In this document: positions 35,723 to 46,100 of the stretch, piece by piece
How the letters are laid out: each line of letters begins with the position of its first letter
How positions within the stretch are numbered: position 1 is the first letter of the stretch
Origin: G963663365 sp963663365
Lineage (GTDB): Bacteria; Hinthialibacterota; Hinthialibacteria; Hinthialibacterales; G963663365
NCBI GenBank assembly: GCA_963663365.2
Contig: CAXXIH010000001.1
Span: 1,901,459-1,965,458, forward strand
Direction of reading: 5' to 3'
Length of the DNA: 64,000 bases
Made by a program: the position numbers and the translations under genes
The notes under the pieces: generated by a model
What the model was told of the DNA's origin: nothing
Database searches by the model: none
What the model saw: the letters and a program-made list of their open reading frames with translations, nothing else

Positions 35723-37849
35723 TTATTCATGCGTAGGATGAAATACCAATAGCAGGGCATCACGGCCGGGTACCTCGATCGTATATGTGAATCGCCGTCC
35801 CTTTTGTGATGGCAACTCAGTTGCTGTCTCGGAAGTGATTCGGGATATAATCCAAGCGTCGGTTTCACCTAAGCCATGATGTTCAGAATCGAAGTGAAAC
35901 GAATATGCATGGGCCTGTGTGTCAGCATTGGCCAGCAGGACGCCAATTGTTCCATCGTCGCCCCGCCACAAAGCCGCTTGTACGGCCTTAAGCGTTACGG
36001 GGCCATCACCACCAGGTTTGTTCCATGTGCCCGACAATGATGGGATGTCATTCAGTGGAGCGAGAACTTCAAGCAATTCACCATAAACCAGATAATCAAG
36101 CGCCTTAGCACGAAGCCGGGCCAAGCGTGATAGAAAATCCAGCTCAGATTTATGTTCAGGCTGAAGTATTCCAGGGCCATCCCATCCCAGTTGGGTGCCC
36201 CAGACAAAATCACGGGCCTGGCACAAACAATATGAAACATCGTCATGCCCAAAGGCGCGATTGCTGGCGAAATACAATGTATAGCCGCTATATACGGCGG
36301 TATTGATTGGAATTTCTTGATCGCTGCGCGCCGTCCAAATGAGGTGAGCATCAAGATTATCCATATATGGCTCTGCATTATTCTCTGTGGTTAGTCCGAT
36401 ACTATGGCCTTTGGTGGTAGCCCATTTCTTAATGGGATTCAACATCTCACGGTAACCATCCACCCACCAGCTTCCTGAACCTAATGGATGGCTGTGGCTT
36501 GGATCAAAACATGACCGGGGACGGGCGGATGCGATCTGATCTAAATACACCGCGTTCACGCCGCACTCGTCACCTAAACGGTGGATAATTTCGGCGACTT
36601 TGTCTTGCCAAAACTCCTGCGTTGGACACATCGGTGCCAGATCGGGGCTTTTTCCGTAAGTCTCGATCACAACTTCACCGTTTTCGTCTTTTGTGCTGTA
36701 TGGCCGGGCTTCTTTGAAATTATCGTTCGCAACATCCCACAACCGTGCATTGATGTAGGGCATAACTACGATTCCCTCATTGACCAGTTCGGAAACACCG
36801 TCGGCAAATCCTGGTTTGGTGGGGAAGTAGTTTGGATATTCATGGTCAAAAAGGATTTGGTGCCAGTTATACCAATGGACTCCCACCGGTGCGCCGATGG
36901 CTTCGGCAAATTGTTTTACCGCAGGAACAACCTCGCTGCTCGTTCCACCGGTGAGCAGCCAGGCGCAAACATTTTTCATTTTCTCTGGGACATCTTTGCG
37001 TTTGGTTAACGGGCCTTTGTGAGTCCAAGGAGCCTCATCTAACGCCCAAGTCCGGTACTTTTTGCATCCGGACATCCAGCTGCCATGATAGACACCTAAT
37101 GCAAATGGATACGGTGCGCGCCAATCGCTGCCTGCCACACCCATATCCATCGCCTGAGTAGTTACATGAAACTCCCCGCCCGGTTCCAGTTCAAATTGCT
37201 TAGGCATCGCCTTGGGATCATGCGCAGCCAGATAAAGGCTGCTGGAATTCTCTTGAACGAGCATGAATTGCATGGGTAGTGAGTGAGAAGGATATTCGCC
37301 CGTGATCTTTTCCTCGCTACGATCATAAAGCATTCCCCAAGTGCCGCGGCCAATTGCAATCTTTGCGGATTCATTTGTGGCCACCGGTGAGATTGCGGGG
37401 AATTGTACATTCCACAGCCCGTATTTTTTGCTCTTGTTCGATACCCATATACGAAATAGCGCCGTATCGTCATCACGCTTGAGATTGCATTTTACCAGTA
37501 TATCTAATGCATCCTCATCTTCCGGCAGATCGATGTCTTTCCAGCGAATAGAAAGGGAATGTTTTGATGAATCGAATGCGGGCGAACCGGCCTGAGTATT
37601 ATTTATCTCAATTTCGTCTCCGGATTGACTGTGCAGAAACAAGCGCCACAAAAGCGGCTGACCGGTGGTATGTGCGAGGAAATCGTGACCTGTCGCAGGT
37701 TCTTTAATCGATACGATGCCGCCTGTTTGTGGACAGAACTTCATAGCAAGGTGAGCATTACTTAGAACCTGTGCAGTGTTTTCCGCGCCATAAACATATA
37801 CAGCGGACGCGAATACCAGAAGCCATAGATTTTGTTTTAGTTGTCTCAT
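35723..37849 (-). CDS. Exported DUF6259-domain glycosidase-like protein
   Basis: 708-aa secreted protein with the layout of GH36/GH31-related TIM-barrel enzymes collected in DUF6259. The start at 37849 is chosen because AGAGGG lies about 8 bases upstream and a Sec signal peptide follows (NLWLLVFASAVYVYG). Residues about 25-270 form a beta-sandwich. The barrel carries GAPVGVHWYNWHQILFDHEY, GIVVMPYINARLWD and GVNAVYLDQIASARPR, where Y-L-D-Q is the usual place of the catalytic nucleophile Asp. A C-terminal beta domain ends the protein (VLLANADTQAHAYSFHFD). No co-directional partner overlaps it. Substrate unknown; retaining alpha-glycosidase activity is inference. Confidence 0.82.
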   Translation of the reverse strand: MRQLKQNLWLLVFASAVYVYGAENTAQVLSNAHLAMKFCPQTGGIVSIKEPATGHDFLAHTTGQPLLWRLFLHSQSGDEIEINNTQAGSPAFDSSKHSLSIRWKDIDLPEDEDALDILVKCNLKRDDDTALFRIWVSNKSKKYGLWNVQFPAISPVATNESAKIAIGRGTWGMLYDRSEEKITGEYPSHSLPMQFMLVQENSSSLYLAAHDPKAMPKQFELEPGGEFHVTTQAMDMGVAGSDWRAPYPFALGVYHGSWMSGCKKYRTWALDEAPWTHKGPLTKRKDVPEKMKNVCAWLLTGGTSSEVVPAVKQFAEAIGAPVGVHWYNWHQILFDHEYPNYFPTKPGFADGVSELVNEGIVVMPYINARLWDVANDNFKEARPYSTKDENGEVVIETYGKSPDLAPMCPTQEFWQDKVAEIIHRLGDECGVNAVYLDQIASARPRSCFDPSHSHPLGSGSWWVDGYREMLNPIKKWATTKGHSIGLTTENNAEPYMDNLDAHLIWTARSDQEIPINTAVYSGYTLYFASNRAFGHDDVSYCLCQARDFVWGTQLGWDGPGILQPEHKSELDFLSRLARLRAKALDYLVYGELLEVLAPLNDIPSLSGTWNKPGGDGPVTLKAVQAALWRGDDGTIGVLLANADTQAHAYSFHFDSEHHGLGETDAWIISRITSETATELPSQKGRRFTYTIEVPGRDALLLVFHPTHE

Positions 37850-37990
37850 GGTTATGCCCTCTGCTTTCAATCGCAACGAAATAATCCGAAGATTTTAAGC
37901 CTTCAGCCGGACGGCCTCTACTCGCTTATAAAAGGCCGATTCACTAAATTGACCTATGTTTACCAAGTAATGCTCAAATAAGGCGATATC

Positions 37991-38560
37991 CTAATCGCCT
38001 TGATGATGCTTTCCGTAGTATTCTTGATAATATTTGCCGCGCTCTCCCAGGCGGATAATATCGCCTTGGCTGCGTAAGCCGTTGGATGCGTCATAAAAAT
38101 ATGAGGCATAGGTATTCGTCGAGTCGGGGCCCCAGCTATTCATACGCCAAGTTGCGCCCCATGTATGGGGGTGATTTGAAGCGCCGTATTGTTTGTAATG
38201 CCAGGCTTCGTCCGCATATTCGTATGCATCTCCCCATTGGCTTAAGTCGCCTGCATTGACTGTCGTTTTTTGTACGAACGGATCCAGTGGGATCGAATTC
38301 ATATAGGCAATGGGGGTGGTTAGTGGAATATAACGCAATGAGCAGGGGTAAATCCCCGCCCATGGGGGGTAGGCATTGGCCTCCATCTGGTAAGCTTCGA
38401 GTGCTGTGGCGATATTGCGCAGGTCCGCCTCTACACGGCTAATTCTTGCACGAACTTGAGCATTCAGAAAATTAGGGACTGCAATAGCCGCCAATATACC
38501 GATAATGGCCACGACAATCAGTAACTCGATGAGCGTAAAACCGGATTTTTTGCCCATCAT
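37991..38560 (-). CDS. Pseudopilin with canonical Gly cleavage site
   Basis: 189-aa prepilin: MGKKSG precedes FTLIELLIVVAIIGILAAIA, the only pilin of this window with Gly before the cleavage site. PNFLNAQVRARISRVEADLR follows. The variable part is Trp/Tyr-rich, and the end has YDASNGLRSQGDIIRLG, the shared SNGxxSxG(D/R)I motif. Three in-frame ATG codons lie close together; AAAGG abuts the first (38566), so 38560 is preferred. Lies upstream of the DUF6259 gene on the same strand, 141 bases away. Confidence 0.88.
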   Translation of the reverse strand: MMGKKSGFTLIELLIVVAIIGILAAIAVPNFLNAQVRARISRVEADLRNIATALEAYQMEANAYPPWAGIYPCSLRYIPLTTPIAYMNSIPLDPFVQKTTVNAGDLSQWGDAYEYADEAWHYKQYGASNHPHTWGATWRMNSWGPDSTNTYASYFYDASNGLRSQGDIIRLGERGKYYQEYYGKHHQGD

Positions 38561-38652
38561 CAGCATCCTTTCTCCATCGACGTTAGGAACCGGCCTTTAT
38601 GTAGAATTGTATGCCGCTGGTTCCCTGTTCAGCATATACAAGCCAAATTGAT

Positions 38653-39210
38653 CTAGTCACACTTTCGGCCAAGAAGATTTGAACCTGCTCCTCCTTTTGT
38701 TTTGAGACCTACCGTAACAATCCGTCCGGCGCTGATGAGTCCATTGCTGCCGTTATAGGACGCCCATTTGCCGCAACAGACCGGACCTTCACCAAAGATT
38801 ACATTTCCGGCCCCGGCCCGTTGCCATTGATCCCATATTTGCGGATTGGCAACAAGCAAATCATTCGAACCCACGCCTGTGCTATGATACATGCCTTCGT
38901 GCCAATGGAAGTATTCCTGATTAATTTTCTGATCGATCATGAATGGATCTGTAAGCGGGCCGTTGATATACTCCAGGTTTATATATGGACAGTGCTCTTC
39001 TTTTCCGTCGTAATGCCCGGGAATATTGCCAACGTCCATCATGTAGGTTTGTTGGACATGTTTATAGGTTCGCTGTTCGCTGAGTGAGTGGGAGACTTTA
39101 GCGCGTATCCGGGCGTTCAAGAAATTTGGAATGGCAATTGCTGCTAGAATGCCGATTATGGCGACAACGATCAGCAGTTCGATGAGAGTGAATGCCTTTG
39201 TTTTTTCCAT
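38653..39210 (-). CDS. Pseudopilin
   Basis: 185-aa prepilin. The open frame extends 73 codons further upstream, but the leader must start next to the cleavage site, so MEKTKA-FTLIELL at 39210 is the start (GGAG 9 bases before). Helix with E5, then PNFLNARIRAKVSHSLSEQR. The C-terminal motif is YNGSNGLISAGRIVTVG. Cys residues (GPVCCGKWA) in the variable part may form a disulfide. Adjacent to, and co-directional with, the pseudopilin at 37991; the two differ greatly outside the helix and motif. Confidence 0.87.
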   Translation of the reverse strand: MEKTKAFTLIELLIVVAIIGILAAIAIPNFLNARIRAKVSHSLSEQRTYKHVQQTYMMDVGNIPGHYDGKEEHCPYINLEYINGPLTDPFMIDQKINQEYFHWHEGMYHSTGVGSNDLLVANPQIWDQWQRAGAGNVIFGEGPVCCGKWASYNGSNGLISAGRIVTVGLKTKGGAGSNLLGRKCD

Positions 39211-39568
39211 CGCCTTGATCTCCAGCCGGCGACTTCCTGTCGAGGTCCTAATCCAGGGATTTTTGATAAACTGGCTGCCTGAATGCGCCTGAATAAAGAA
39301 TAACTCGTTTTTCCTTGCACTATGGATTTTAGCAGGAAAATCCCAAAAATATATACTCAAATGGTTCTGGTACTTAAATGGAGAAAATGATATGGACAAG
39401 AGCAAGAGACAGCAAACCAAATGGACCATCTCCCCAAGAACTGCAAAGAGCCGAGGTCCGGCCTTTTTCTATCGCTTTCAAACTCCGGAAACTGCTACAA
39501 TAGGCAACAGTAAATGCGCTCAAATGTCTGTATGGGAGATCGTGATTCGATTCGGAAAAGGATAAATT
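39211..39568. other. Divergent intergenic region, no gene recognised
   Basis: About 360 bases between the minus-strand pilin and the plus-strand six-hairpin gene. TACAAT at about 39496 could be a -10 element for the plus-strand gene, but no good -35 was found at the right spacing. Confidence 0.4.
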
Positions 39569-41413
39569 ATGATGAAACACAAAGCATCCGTTCTTTCAGC
39601 ATTGTTGATCTTTCTTCAGTTGACCAGCTATTCGCAACCACAAAAAGAATTGTTATCTCATGAAACAAAGACTTATGGTGTTGAATTGGCCGCCGATAAA
39701 CCTGAGTTTGTCAGTTTTTGGGTAGATTCGATGGGCAATGGGCGTCAATGGACCAATGGGATGCTGAGTGAACAGTCTGAGCGGGCATATAGCGTGACGT
39801 CAATAGATGGATGGATTCGCTATGTAGAGGCGCAAAAAGGCTCATACACATCTTTTAAATTTGAGGATAATGGCATTGTCATCAAATCCAGTGCCTCCAA
39901 GGGGTATCCTGCCGAACCATTCAAAATGATATTTAGAATTCGCGGCAAGCAACCATCCCACGCGACATTATTGGGTGTAATAGACAACGATAATTCGGTC
40001 AAACTTCCGGCAGTATTGCATATTCCGGGACAAGGCACGCTTCGCATTACGGCGGATTCTAAATCCGAGACTCCTCTGTATTTAGGTTATAACGCAACAC
40101 GAGAACAAGTTACTATCACGTTTCCGGCCGGAACGCCCACGAAGACTCAGGTTCAGATCAAGTTGGAAGTTATAAGCCTTTATCCCGAATTGCCTGAGAT
40201 TAAAGATGATCCTCGTTTTGAGGGATACCGTCGATGCTGGCTTAATATCCTGCAGCTTTCGAGCAAACATGGGGTATTGGCCAACCATGCCGGATCGGAT
40301 GTAGCCGGTCTTTGCTACCACGAATATAGCGAAATCGCCATGCTGACCGGGGCGCTTGCAGATGGTGTTTCGGGCCCGCAACTTTTACGCGATTCTTTGA
40401 ATTGTATCTTGGCCGGCAAAAAGACCTATGGCATGCCGGGCTATGTCCAATCTGATAGCAAATATCCTTACGCATCGCTCGATACATGGCCTTCCCTATT
40501 GATCGCAGCGCATAGTTATTATCTGGCAAGTAAAGATGAAGCCTGGGCAAAAACTCATATCGACAAACTTTTAGAATGGGGCCATGAATCTCTCAAAACG
40601 GATTCCAATGGAAACGGGCTGATTGAATTTCATCAAAGCGGCAATCTTGGTGAGTGTGAAGTGCGTCCGGCGAATTGGTGGGATTGTATTAATTATGGGC
40701 ATGAGGATGCTTATTCTAATGCGCTTGCATACCGTGCCTTTAGGGGCTTGGCCCAGCTTGCCGATGTGGCAGGCAAGAAGAAAGAAGCTCAGATCTTTGA
40801 TGATGCGGCAAAGAGACTAAAGGCTGCCTATTATCCGGCGCTTTATAACAAAAAGACCGGTCTCTTGGCCGGTTGGAAAAGCCGTGACGGCCAGCTCCAC
40901 GATTATGCGTTTATGTATATTCAGGGCATGGCCATTATGTATGGTTTGGTCGATGATAAAGATAAGGCTAATGGACTTCTCGATGCTATATTGGCGAAAT
41001 TAGACGAGGTTGGATATGACCGGTTCGACCTTGGCTTGCCCGGCAATCTGATCAATGTTCCCAAAGAAGATTACTATGAAGAAAAGACCCGCTGGGGCGG
41101 CAGTAATGCATTTGAAAATTATGAAAACGGTGGCGCTTCCGCAAACCATGTATATTTCACACTCGCTGCTCTCTACATGCTTGGCAGGCAAGCGGATGCG
41201 GACAAGATTCTGTTCCCGATTCTGAAATCGTTTAACGAATGCAGTTTTCAGGGTGAGGGTGAGAATGGCAAGATGACAAATGATTGGCGCACATGGGATG
41301 GAACACCATGGGGCTATGAGGGCCTATTGAGTGACAACTACCTTGTAGTCAAAGCCGTCTTGGTTCGGCAAGGAAAAGTCGATCCGATTTGGGGCTATTG
41401 GAGTGATCGGTAA
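39569..41413 (+). CDS. Exported six-hairpin glycosidase-like protein
   Basis: 614-aa secreted protein. Sec signal peptide residues 1-22 (VLSALLIFLQLTSYS). Beta-rich domain to about residue 205, then an (alpha/alpha)6-type barrel: LAYRAFRGLAQLADVAGKKK, LLEWGHESLKTDSNGNGLIE, and ANWWDCINYGHEDAYSNALA, an acidic stretch like the catalytic loops of GH15/63-type enzymes. LLAGWKSRDGQLHDYAFMYI and WDGTPWGYEGLLSDNY close the barrel. Start with AAAAGGA 7 bases upstream. Followed co-directionally by the family-10-like hydrolase. Fold by pattern; activity not assigned. Confidence 0.78.
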   Translation: MMKHKASVLSALLIFLQLTSYSQPQKELLSHETKTYGVELAADKPEFVSFWVDSMGNGRQWTNGMLSEQSERAYSVTSIDGWIRYVEAQKGSYTSFKFEDNGIVIKSSASKGYPAEPFKMIFRIRGKQPSHATLLGVIDNDNSVKLPAVLHIPGQGTLRITADSKSETPLYLGYNATREQVTITFPAGTPTKTQVQIKLEVISLYPELPEIKDDPRFEGYRRCWLNILQLSSKHGVLANHAGSDVAGLCYHEYSEIAMLTGALADGVSGPQLLRDSLNCILAGKKTYGMPGYVQSDSKYPYASLDTWPSLLIAAHSYYLASKDEAWAKTHIDKLLEWGHESLKTDSNGNGLIEFHQSGNLGECEVRPANWWDCINYGHEDAYSNALAYRAFRGLAQLADVAGKKKEAQIFDDAAKRLKAAYYPALYNKKTGLLAGWKSRDGQLHDYAFMYIQGMAIMYGLVDDKDKANGLLDAILAKLDEVGYDRFDLGLPGNLINVPKEDYYEEKTRWGGSNAFENYENGGASANHVYFTLAALYMLGRQADADKILFPILKSFNECSFQGEGENGKMTNDWRTWDGTPWGYEGLLSDNYLVVKAVLVRQGKVDPIWGYWSDR

Positions 41414-41536
41414 TCCCGGATGTTTTATTGGTGTATTTTAAATCGCTAGGCGAGGCGCGGGTAAAGGGAAAATCAGTAGTAGGCAGAGTGCAAGATAATG
41501 CCTATATTTTCTGTAACAATATCAAGGAGTCCGAAC

Positions 41537-43096
41537 GTGGATCGTTCCAGAAACATACCTATGGCCGCAGGAATGGCGTTTATCGTATTCTTGGGTGTCG
41601 TTGCCGGTTGGGCTGAAGTCCGGCAGCCGTTGGGGGTGGTAATCAATGAGGACAATAGCCACTTCTTTTCATCACGTTCAGCGGATGATATGACCCCGAA
41701 GGGCTTACACCAATTTGTCGATCAGTATGCGGGCACCAAAGTCTCGCATCTGTTCTTGTGCCCTAATGCGATGAAAGCAAGTTTCAAGAGTGAAACCCGC
41801 GATGCAATTTGGGAATTGGGCGACCAGGAGATGCCAACCGGCTTCGGGTTAAAGTGGGTTGATAATGCGCGGATACTGCATGAGCGGGGCCTGGATCCGT
41901 ATGCCATTTGGATTGCGCGCTGCCGGGAAAAAGGCATTTCGCCGTGGCTATCGATGCGTATGAATGATCTGCACGATGTTCCCAACTTGAAAAGCTACAT
42001 GCATAGCACATTTTGGCTTGAACATCCCGAGTATTGGCGTGTCCCGAACAGCAGTAGCGGCAGCTGGACGGACCGGGCCTTGGATTATGGTGTACCCGAT
42101 GTGCGTGAACATGCCCGCTCGTTCATTGTTGAACTGCTGGAACGCTACGATCCGGATGGTATCGAACTGGATTGGATGAGGTTTGGATGGCATTTCAAGC
42201 CCGGGGAAGAAGAGAAGGGCGCCGAAATTCTCACGGAATTTATGCGGGAAGTCCGTAATCTGACGAAGGTTTGGGGCGAGAAACGCGGGCATACCATTCT
42301 ACTCGGAGCGCGTGTGCCCACGCACCCGGACGCGGCCAAAGGGCTGGGGATGGATGGTGTTCGCTGGGTGCGTGAAGGTTTGGTAGACATGCTCGTGCCG
42401 ACACCTTTCTGGACGACTTCCGATTTCGATATTCCTTTAGAACTGTGGCGGGAGCGTATTGGCGAGAAGATCGATAAAATTGTGTTGGCCCCCGGATTGG
42501 AATATAACGTTCGAGCCTATCCCGGCGGCAAACCTGTGGCGAATAATCTCGAATCGATACGCGGTTTTTCTGCGGCGGGCTGGCACCGTGGAGCGGATCA
42601 GATTTATCTTTTTAACTACATGGACTCCGATACCATACCGGTCAGCGGCAGCGATTATCGAATCCTGATCGAGAATGGGCTTGGTCCGGAATTGGTGGCG
42701 AGTTTGCCGAGACGGCATATCCAAGCCTTCCGCGATACGGTTCCGGCCGGATTTTCGAACGGCGCTCAATTGCCCGTCGATGCATCGAAGGGCGGTGCTT
42801 TTGATCTTTATATCGGCCCTAAACCATCCCAAGGCCGAGTGCTTTTTATCGCCGGATTGGCTGAGCAGAGCGGTCTCGGAGAAACGCAATTTGATGTGAT
42901 GATTAACGGTGAAACCTGCAAAGCGATTGAGGATCGAGAAAATCCTGGGCAATACCCTGACGTGGTGCGTGCTGTGCAGCATGAATGTCCCTTATCCGCG
43001 GTGAAACCCGGCTATAACAAGATCGCAATCAAGCAGACTGAAGGTGAAAATCCGCAGCAGATTGTTTGGGTTGAAATACGAATTGAACCGAAATAA
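41537..43096 (+). CDS. Exported family-10-like (GHL10-type) TIM-barrel glycosidase
   Basis: 519-aa secreted protein. GTG at 41537 is the start: AAGGAG lies 8 bases upstream and a signal peptide follows (MAAGMAFIVFLGVVAGWA); an ATG 39 bases earlier lacks a ribosome site. The barrel is of the glycosyl-hydrolase-like 10 type: CREKGISPWLSMRMNDLHDV, STFWLEHPEYWRVP, VPDVREHARSFIVELLERYD, then DGIELDWMRFGWHF, the strand bearing the probable catalytic acids. A C-terminal beta-sandwich begins near residue 415 (QLPVDASKGGAFDLYIGPK). Convergent with the kinase gene, 24 bases apart. Substrate unknown. Confidence 0.8.
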   Translation: MDRSRNIPMAAGMAFIVFLGVVAGWAEVRQPLGVVINEDNSHFFSSRSADDMTPKGLHQFVDQYAGTKVSHLFLCPNAMKASFKSETRDAIWELGDQEMPTGFGLKWVDNARILHERGLDPYAIWIARCREKGISPWLSMRMNDLHDVPNLKSYMHSTFWLEHPEYWRVPNSSSGSWTDRALDYGVPDVREHARSFIVELLERYDPDGIELDWMRFGWHFKPGEEEKGAEILTEFMREVRNLTKVWGEKRGHTILLGARVPTHPDAAKGLGMDGVRWVREGLVDMLVPTPFWTTSDFDIPLELWRERIGEKIDKIVLAPGLEYNVRAYPGGKPVANNLESIRGFSAAGWHRGADQIYLFNYMDSDTIPVSGSDYRILIENGLGPELVASLPRRHIQAFRDTVPAGFSNGAQLPVDASKGGAFDLYIGPKPSQGRVLFIAGLAEQSGLGETQFDVMINGETCKAIEDRENPGQYPDVVRAVQHECPLSAVKPGYNKIAIKQTEGENPQQIVWVEIRIEPK

Positions 43097-43119
43097 TCGT
43101 AAATTCAGACGGAGTGCGT

Positions 43120-46100
43120 TTATGTCTGTTCCAATACCTCGCGGACCTTTTCATCTAATTCTTGAATAGAGAAGGGTTTAGGCAAAAAGCAGGTTCCGTC
43201 CTGTACAATTCCATTATCGGCGATGGCATCCGCCGTGTAGCCGGACATAAAAAGGCATTTTATTCCCGGGCGGGCGGAATGTAGCTGTTTGGCCAATTCG
43301 GCGCCACCCATTTCCGGCATTACGATGTCTGTCAATAACAGGTCAATGGTTTTGTCATACTCTTTGGCTTGACGAATTGCATCAGCCGGTGTGTTGGCAG
43401 TGATAACAGCGTAACCGAGACTTTCAAGCATCCCCGTGGCAAGTCTAAGAATTGTCTTATCGTCTTCCACAATTAAGATCGTTTCTACGCCTTTGTGAAG
43501 AGGGTGTTGTGCATGAACTTCTGTTGTCTCTATTTTTTGTGTGCCAAATTGGGGAAGATAAATCCTGAAGGTTGTACCATTTCCGAGTTCGCTATAGATG
43601 TTTAAAAAACCATCATTCTGCTTAACGGCTCCATATACTGTAGATAATCCCAATCCGGTACCCTTCCCAATACCTTTTGTCGTAAAAAACGGCTCAAAGA
43701 TATTGGACTGAGTCTCTTTATCCATACCGCAGCCGTTGTCGCTAAGCGCAAGCATCACATAATTGCCAGGGCGATAACCACTGTGCATTTTGCAATAATC
43801 ATCATCAAATTTCACATTAGCGGTTTCAACCACAATCTTCCCTACGCCGGAAATTGCATCACGTGCATTCACAACCAGATTGGCAAGTATCTGATCGAGT
43901 TGCGACGGATCGATTTTCACGTTCCACAAGTCATGACCAGGTTTCCATACAAGCTCAATTTCCTCACTAATAAGGCGTTGAAGCATGGTGAGCATGCTTG
44001 ATATGCTGTCGTTAAGGTTTATGACCTTGGGGATGACAGTTTGTTTGCGCGCAAAGGCCAATAGCTGGCGATTGAGATCTGCGGTCCGTTCCGCCGCTCG
44101 TTGGATTTCGGAGAGAAGAGAATACAATGGGCTGTTTTCCGGAAGATCGTGTGTTCCTAATTCGGCATATCCCAAAATTACTTGCATCATGTTGTTGGAA
44201 TCGTGCGCCACACCACCGGCAAGGCGGCCGATTGATTCCATTTTTTGTGCTTGTTGTAGCTGATTTTCAAGATGAATCTCTTTCGTGATGTCGCGCATAA
44301 CAGCAACATAGCTGATTGTCTGATTCAGAGCGTTATGCACAGGCGAGAAAACAGCATATTGAGTGAAAAGCGTTTCATCTTTTTTCTTATCTATAAGCCG
44401 TCCGGTCCAAGTTTCTCCACGTTTCAGTGTTCTCCATAGCTCATGATAAAAGGAATCGTCATGCTCTCCGCTTTTAAGAAAGCGCGGATTCCTTCCAATC
44501 GCTTCTTCACGGGAGTAGCCGGTAATTTGTTCGAACATTGGATTTACGTATTGGATGATTCCATCAATGTCGGTGATCATCACGATTTCACCGGCTTGCT
44601 CTATGGCAAGCATGAGCCGTTCCCGCTCCTCCTCGGCTTGTTTCTTTTCGGTAATATCTACGTGACATCCAAGCATGCGAACCGGGGTGCCGTTTTCATC
44701 TTTAATTACATCGCCTTGCGACAATATCCAACGATAGGAACCATCTTTATGACGCAGACGGAATTCGACTTGGTAATCATGCCGTTCACCGGCAAGCCGA
44801 TCTTCAATTGTTTGTAGTGTTTGAGCCAAATCGTCAGGGTGATAGTATTTCTTCCATTCCTCAACATCAGTTCCGATCTCATCATCTTCGTAACCAATTT
44901 GCTTTTTACATTCGATGGATAAATGGACCTGATTTGTCTTGATATCCCAGTCCCAAAGACCAACATTTGAAGCCTTAAGTGCGATTTTGAGACGTTCTTG
45001 ACTTTCTCTGAGTGCTTCTTCGGCGAGTTTTTGTTCGGTTATGTCTTGAAGTGTTCCCAGCGATCCGATTATTTGTCTCTTATTATCACGAATCTGAATT
45101 GCGGAATTGGCGATCCAACGTTCTTGACCTTGGCGTGTTTGTACCCTGCAATTCGCGGTCCAAATAATGCCTTCGGTGTTTCTTGCTCTTTCCAATGCTT
45201 CTTCATAAGGGATATCGGCAAGGGCGCCCGTGAGAACAAGTTCCTTTATGCTAGAGCGCCACAATTGGGGTGTGAATTCATCCGGGCGGCATCCTAGAAG
45301 CGTCTCTATTTCATTCCCGACGAACTCGTATTCGGAGGTTAAATAATTCTGATAGTATGGTACAGCACCTGTAACTTCGATTGCTTTGCGATAGCGTCTT
45401 TCGCTTTTTACCAGCGCTTCTTCCGCTTGTTTCTGGTTGCTGATGTCGATGATGAGTCCTTCGAGGTTGAGAAGGTTTCCATCAGTATCGAATATCCCCT
45501 GTCCTTGTTCCCAAACCCATTTTTCTTCCCGATTAGCCGCGATAATTCGGTAAATAAATTGAAATGGCTCTTTTTTTCTTAGCGCACTTTCAACGCCATC
45601 CCATACTTTTTGCCTATCCTCAGGATGAATTAGGTCTGAATAGGAGATTACTTTATCGTCAATAAGGTCTTCAGGCATATAACCGGTCAGGGCTGAGCAC
45701 CCTTTGCTAACAAATAGCATTGTCCAATTGGTGTTATTTTCGCAGCGATAAGCCATTCCGGGTATATTGTCCATCAAGGTGGCCAGGCGCCGTTCGCTTT
45801 GTTTCAGTGCATTCTCTGTTTGTTTGCGTTCAGTAATGTCGACCGAAAGAATGAATATTCCTTCAGGAACCGGGCTAATACGGAGATCAAACCAACGTGT
45901 ATGGCCATCGGCGTATGCAAACTCATTTTCCAGGCGCTCCGGTTTGCGCTCTTCCATGCAACGCCGTAAGGCATCAAACAATTCCAAATTTTGAATGCCG
46001 GGAAAGACATCATGCATTCTTTTCCCAAGCAGTCTTTCTTTCGGCACTCGGGCATGTTTGACCACGGTTTGATTGACATAAAGATAACGCCAATCAAAGC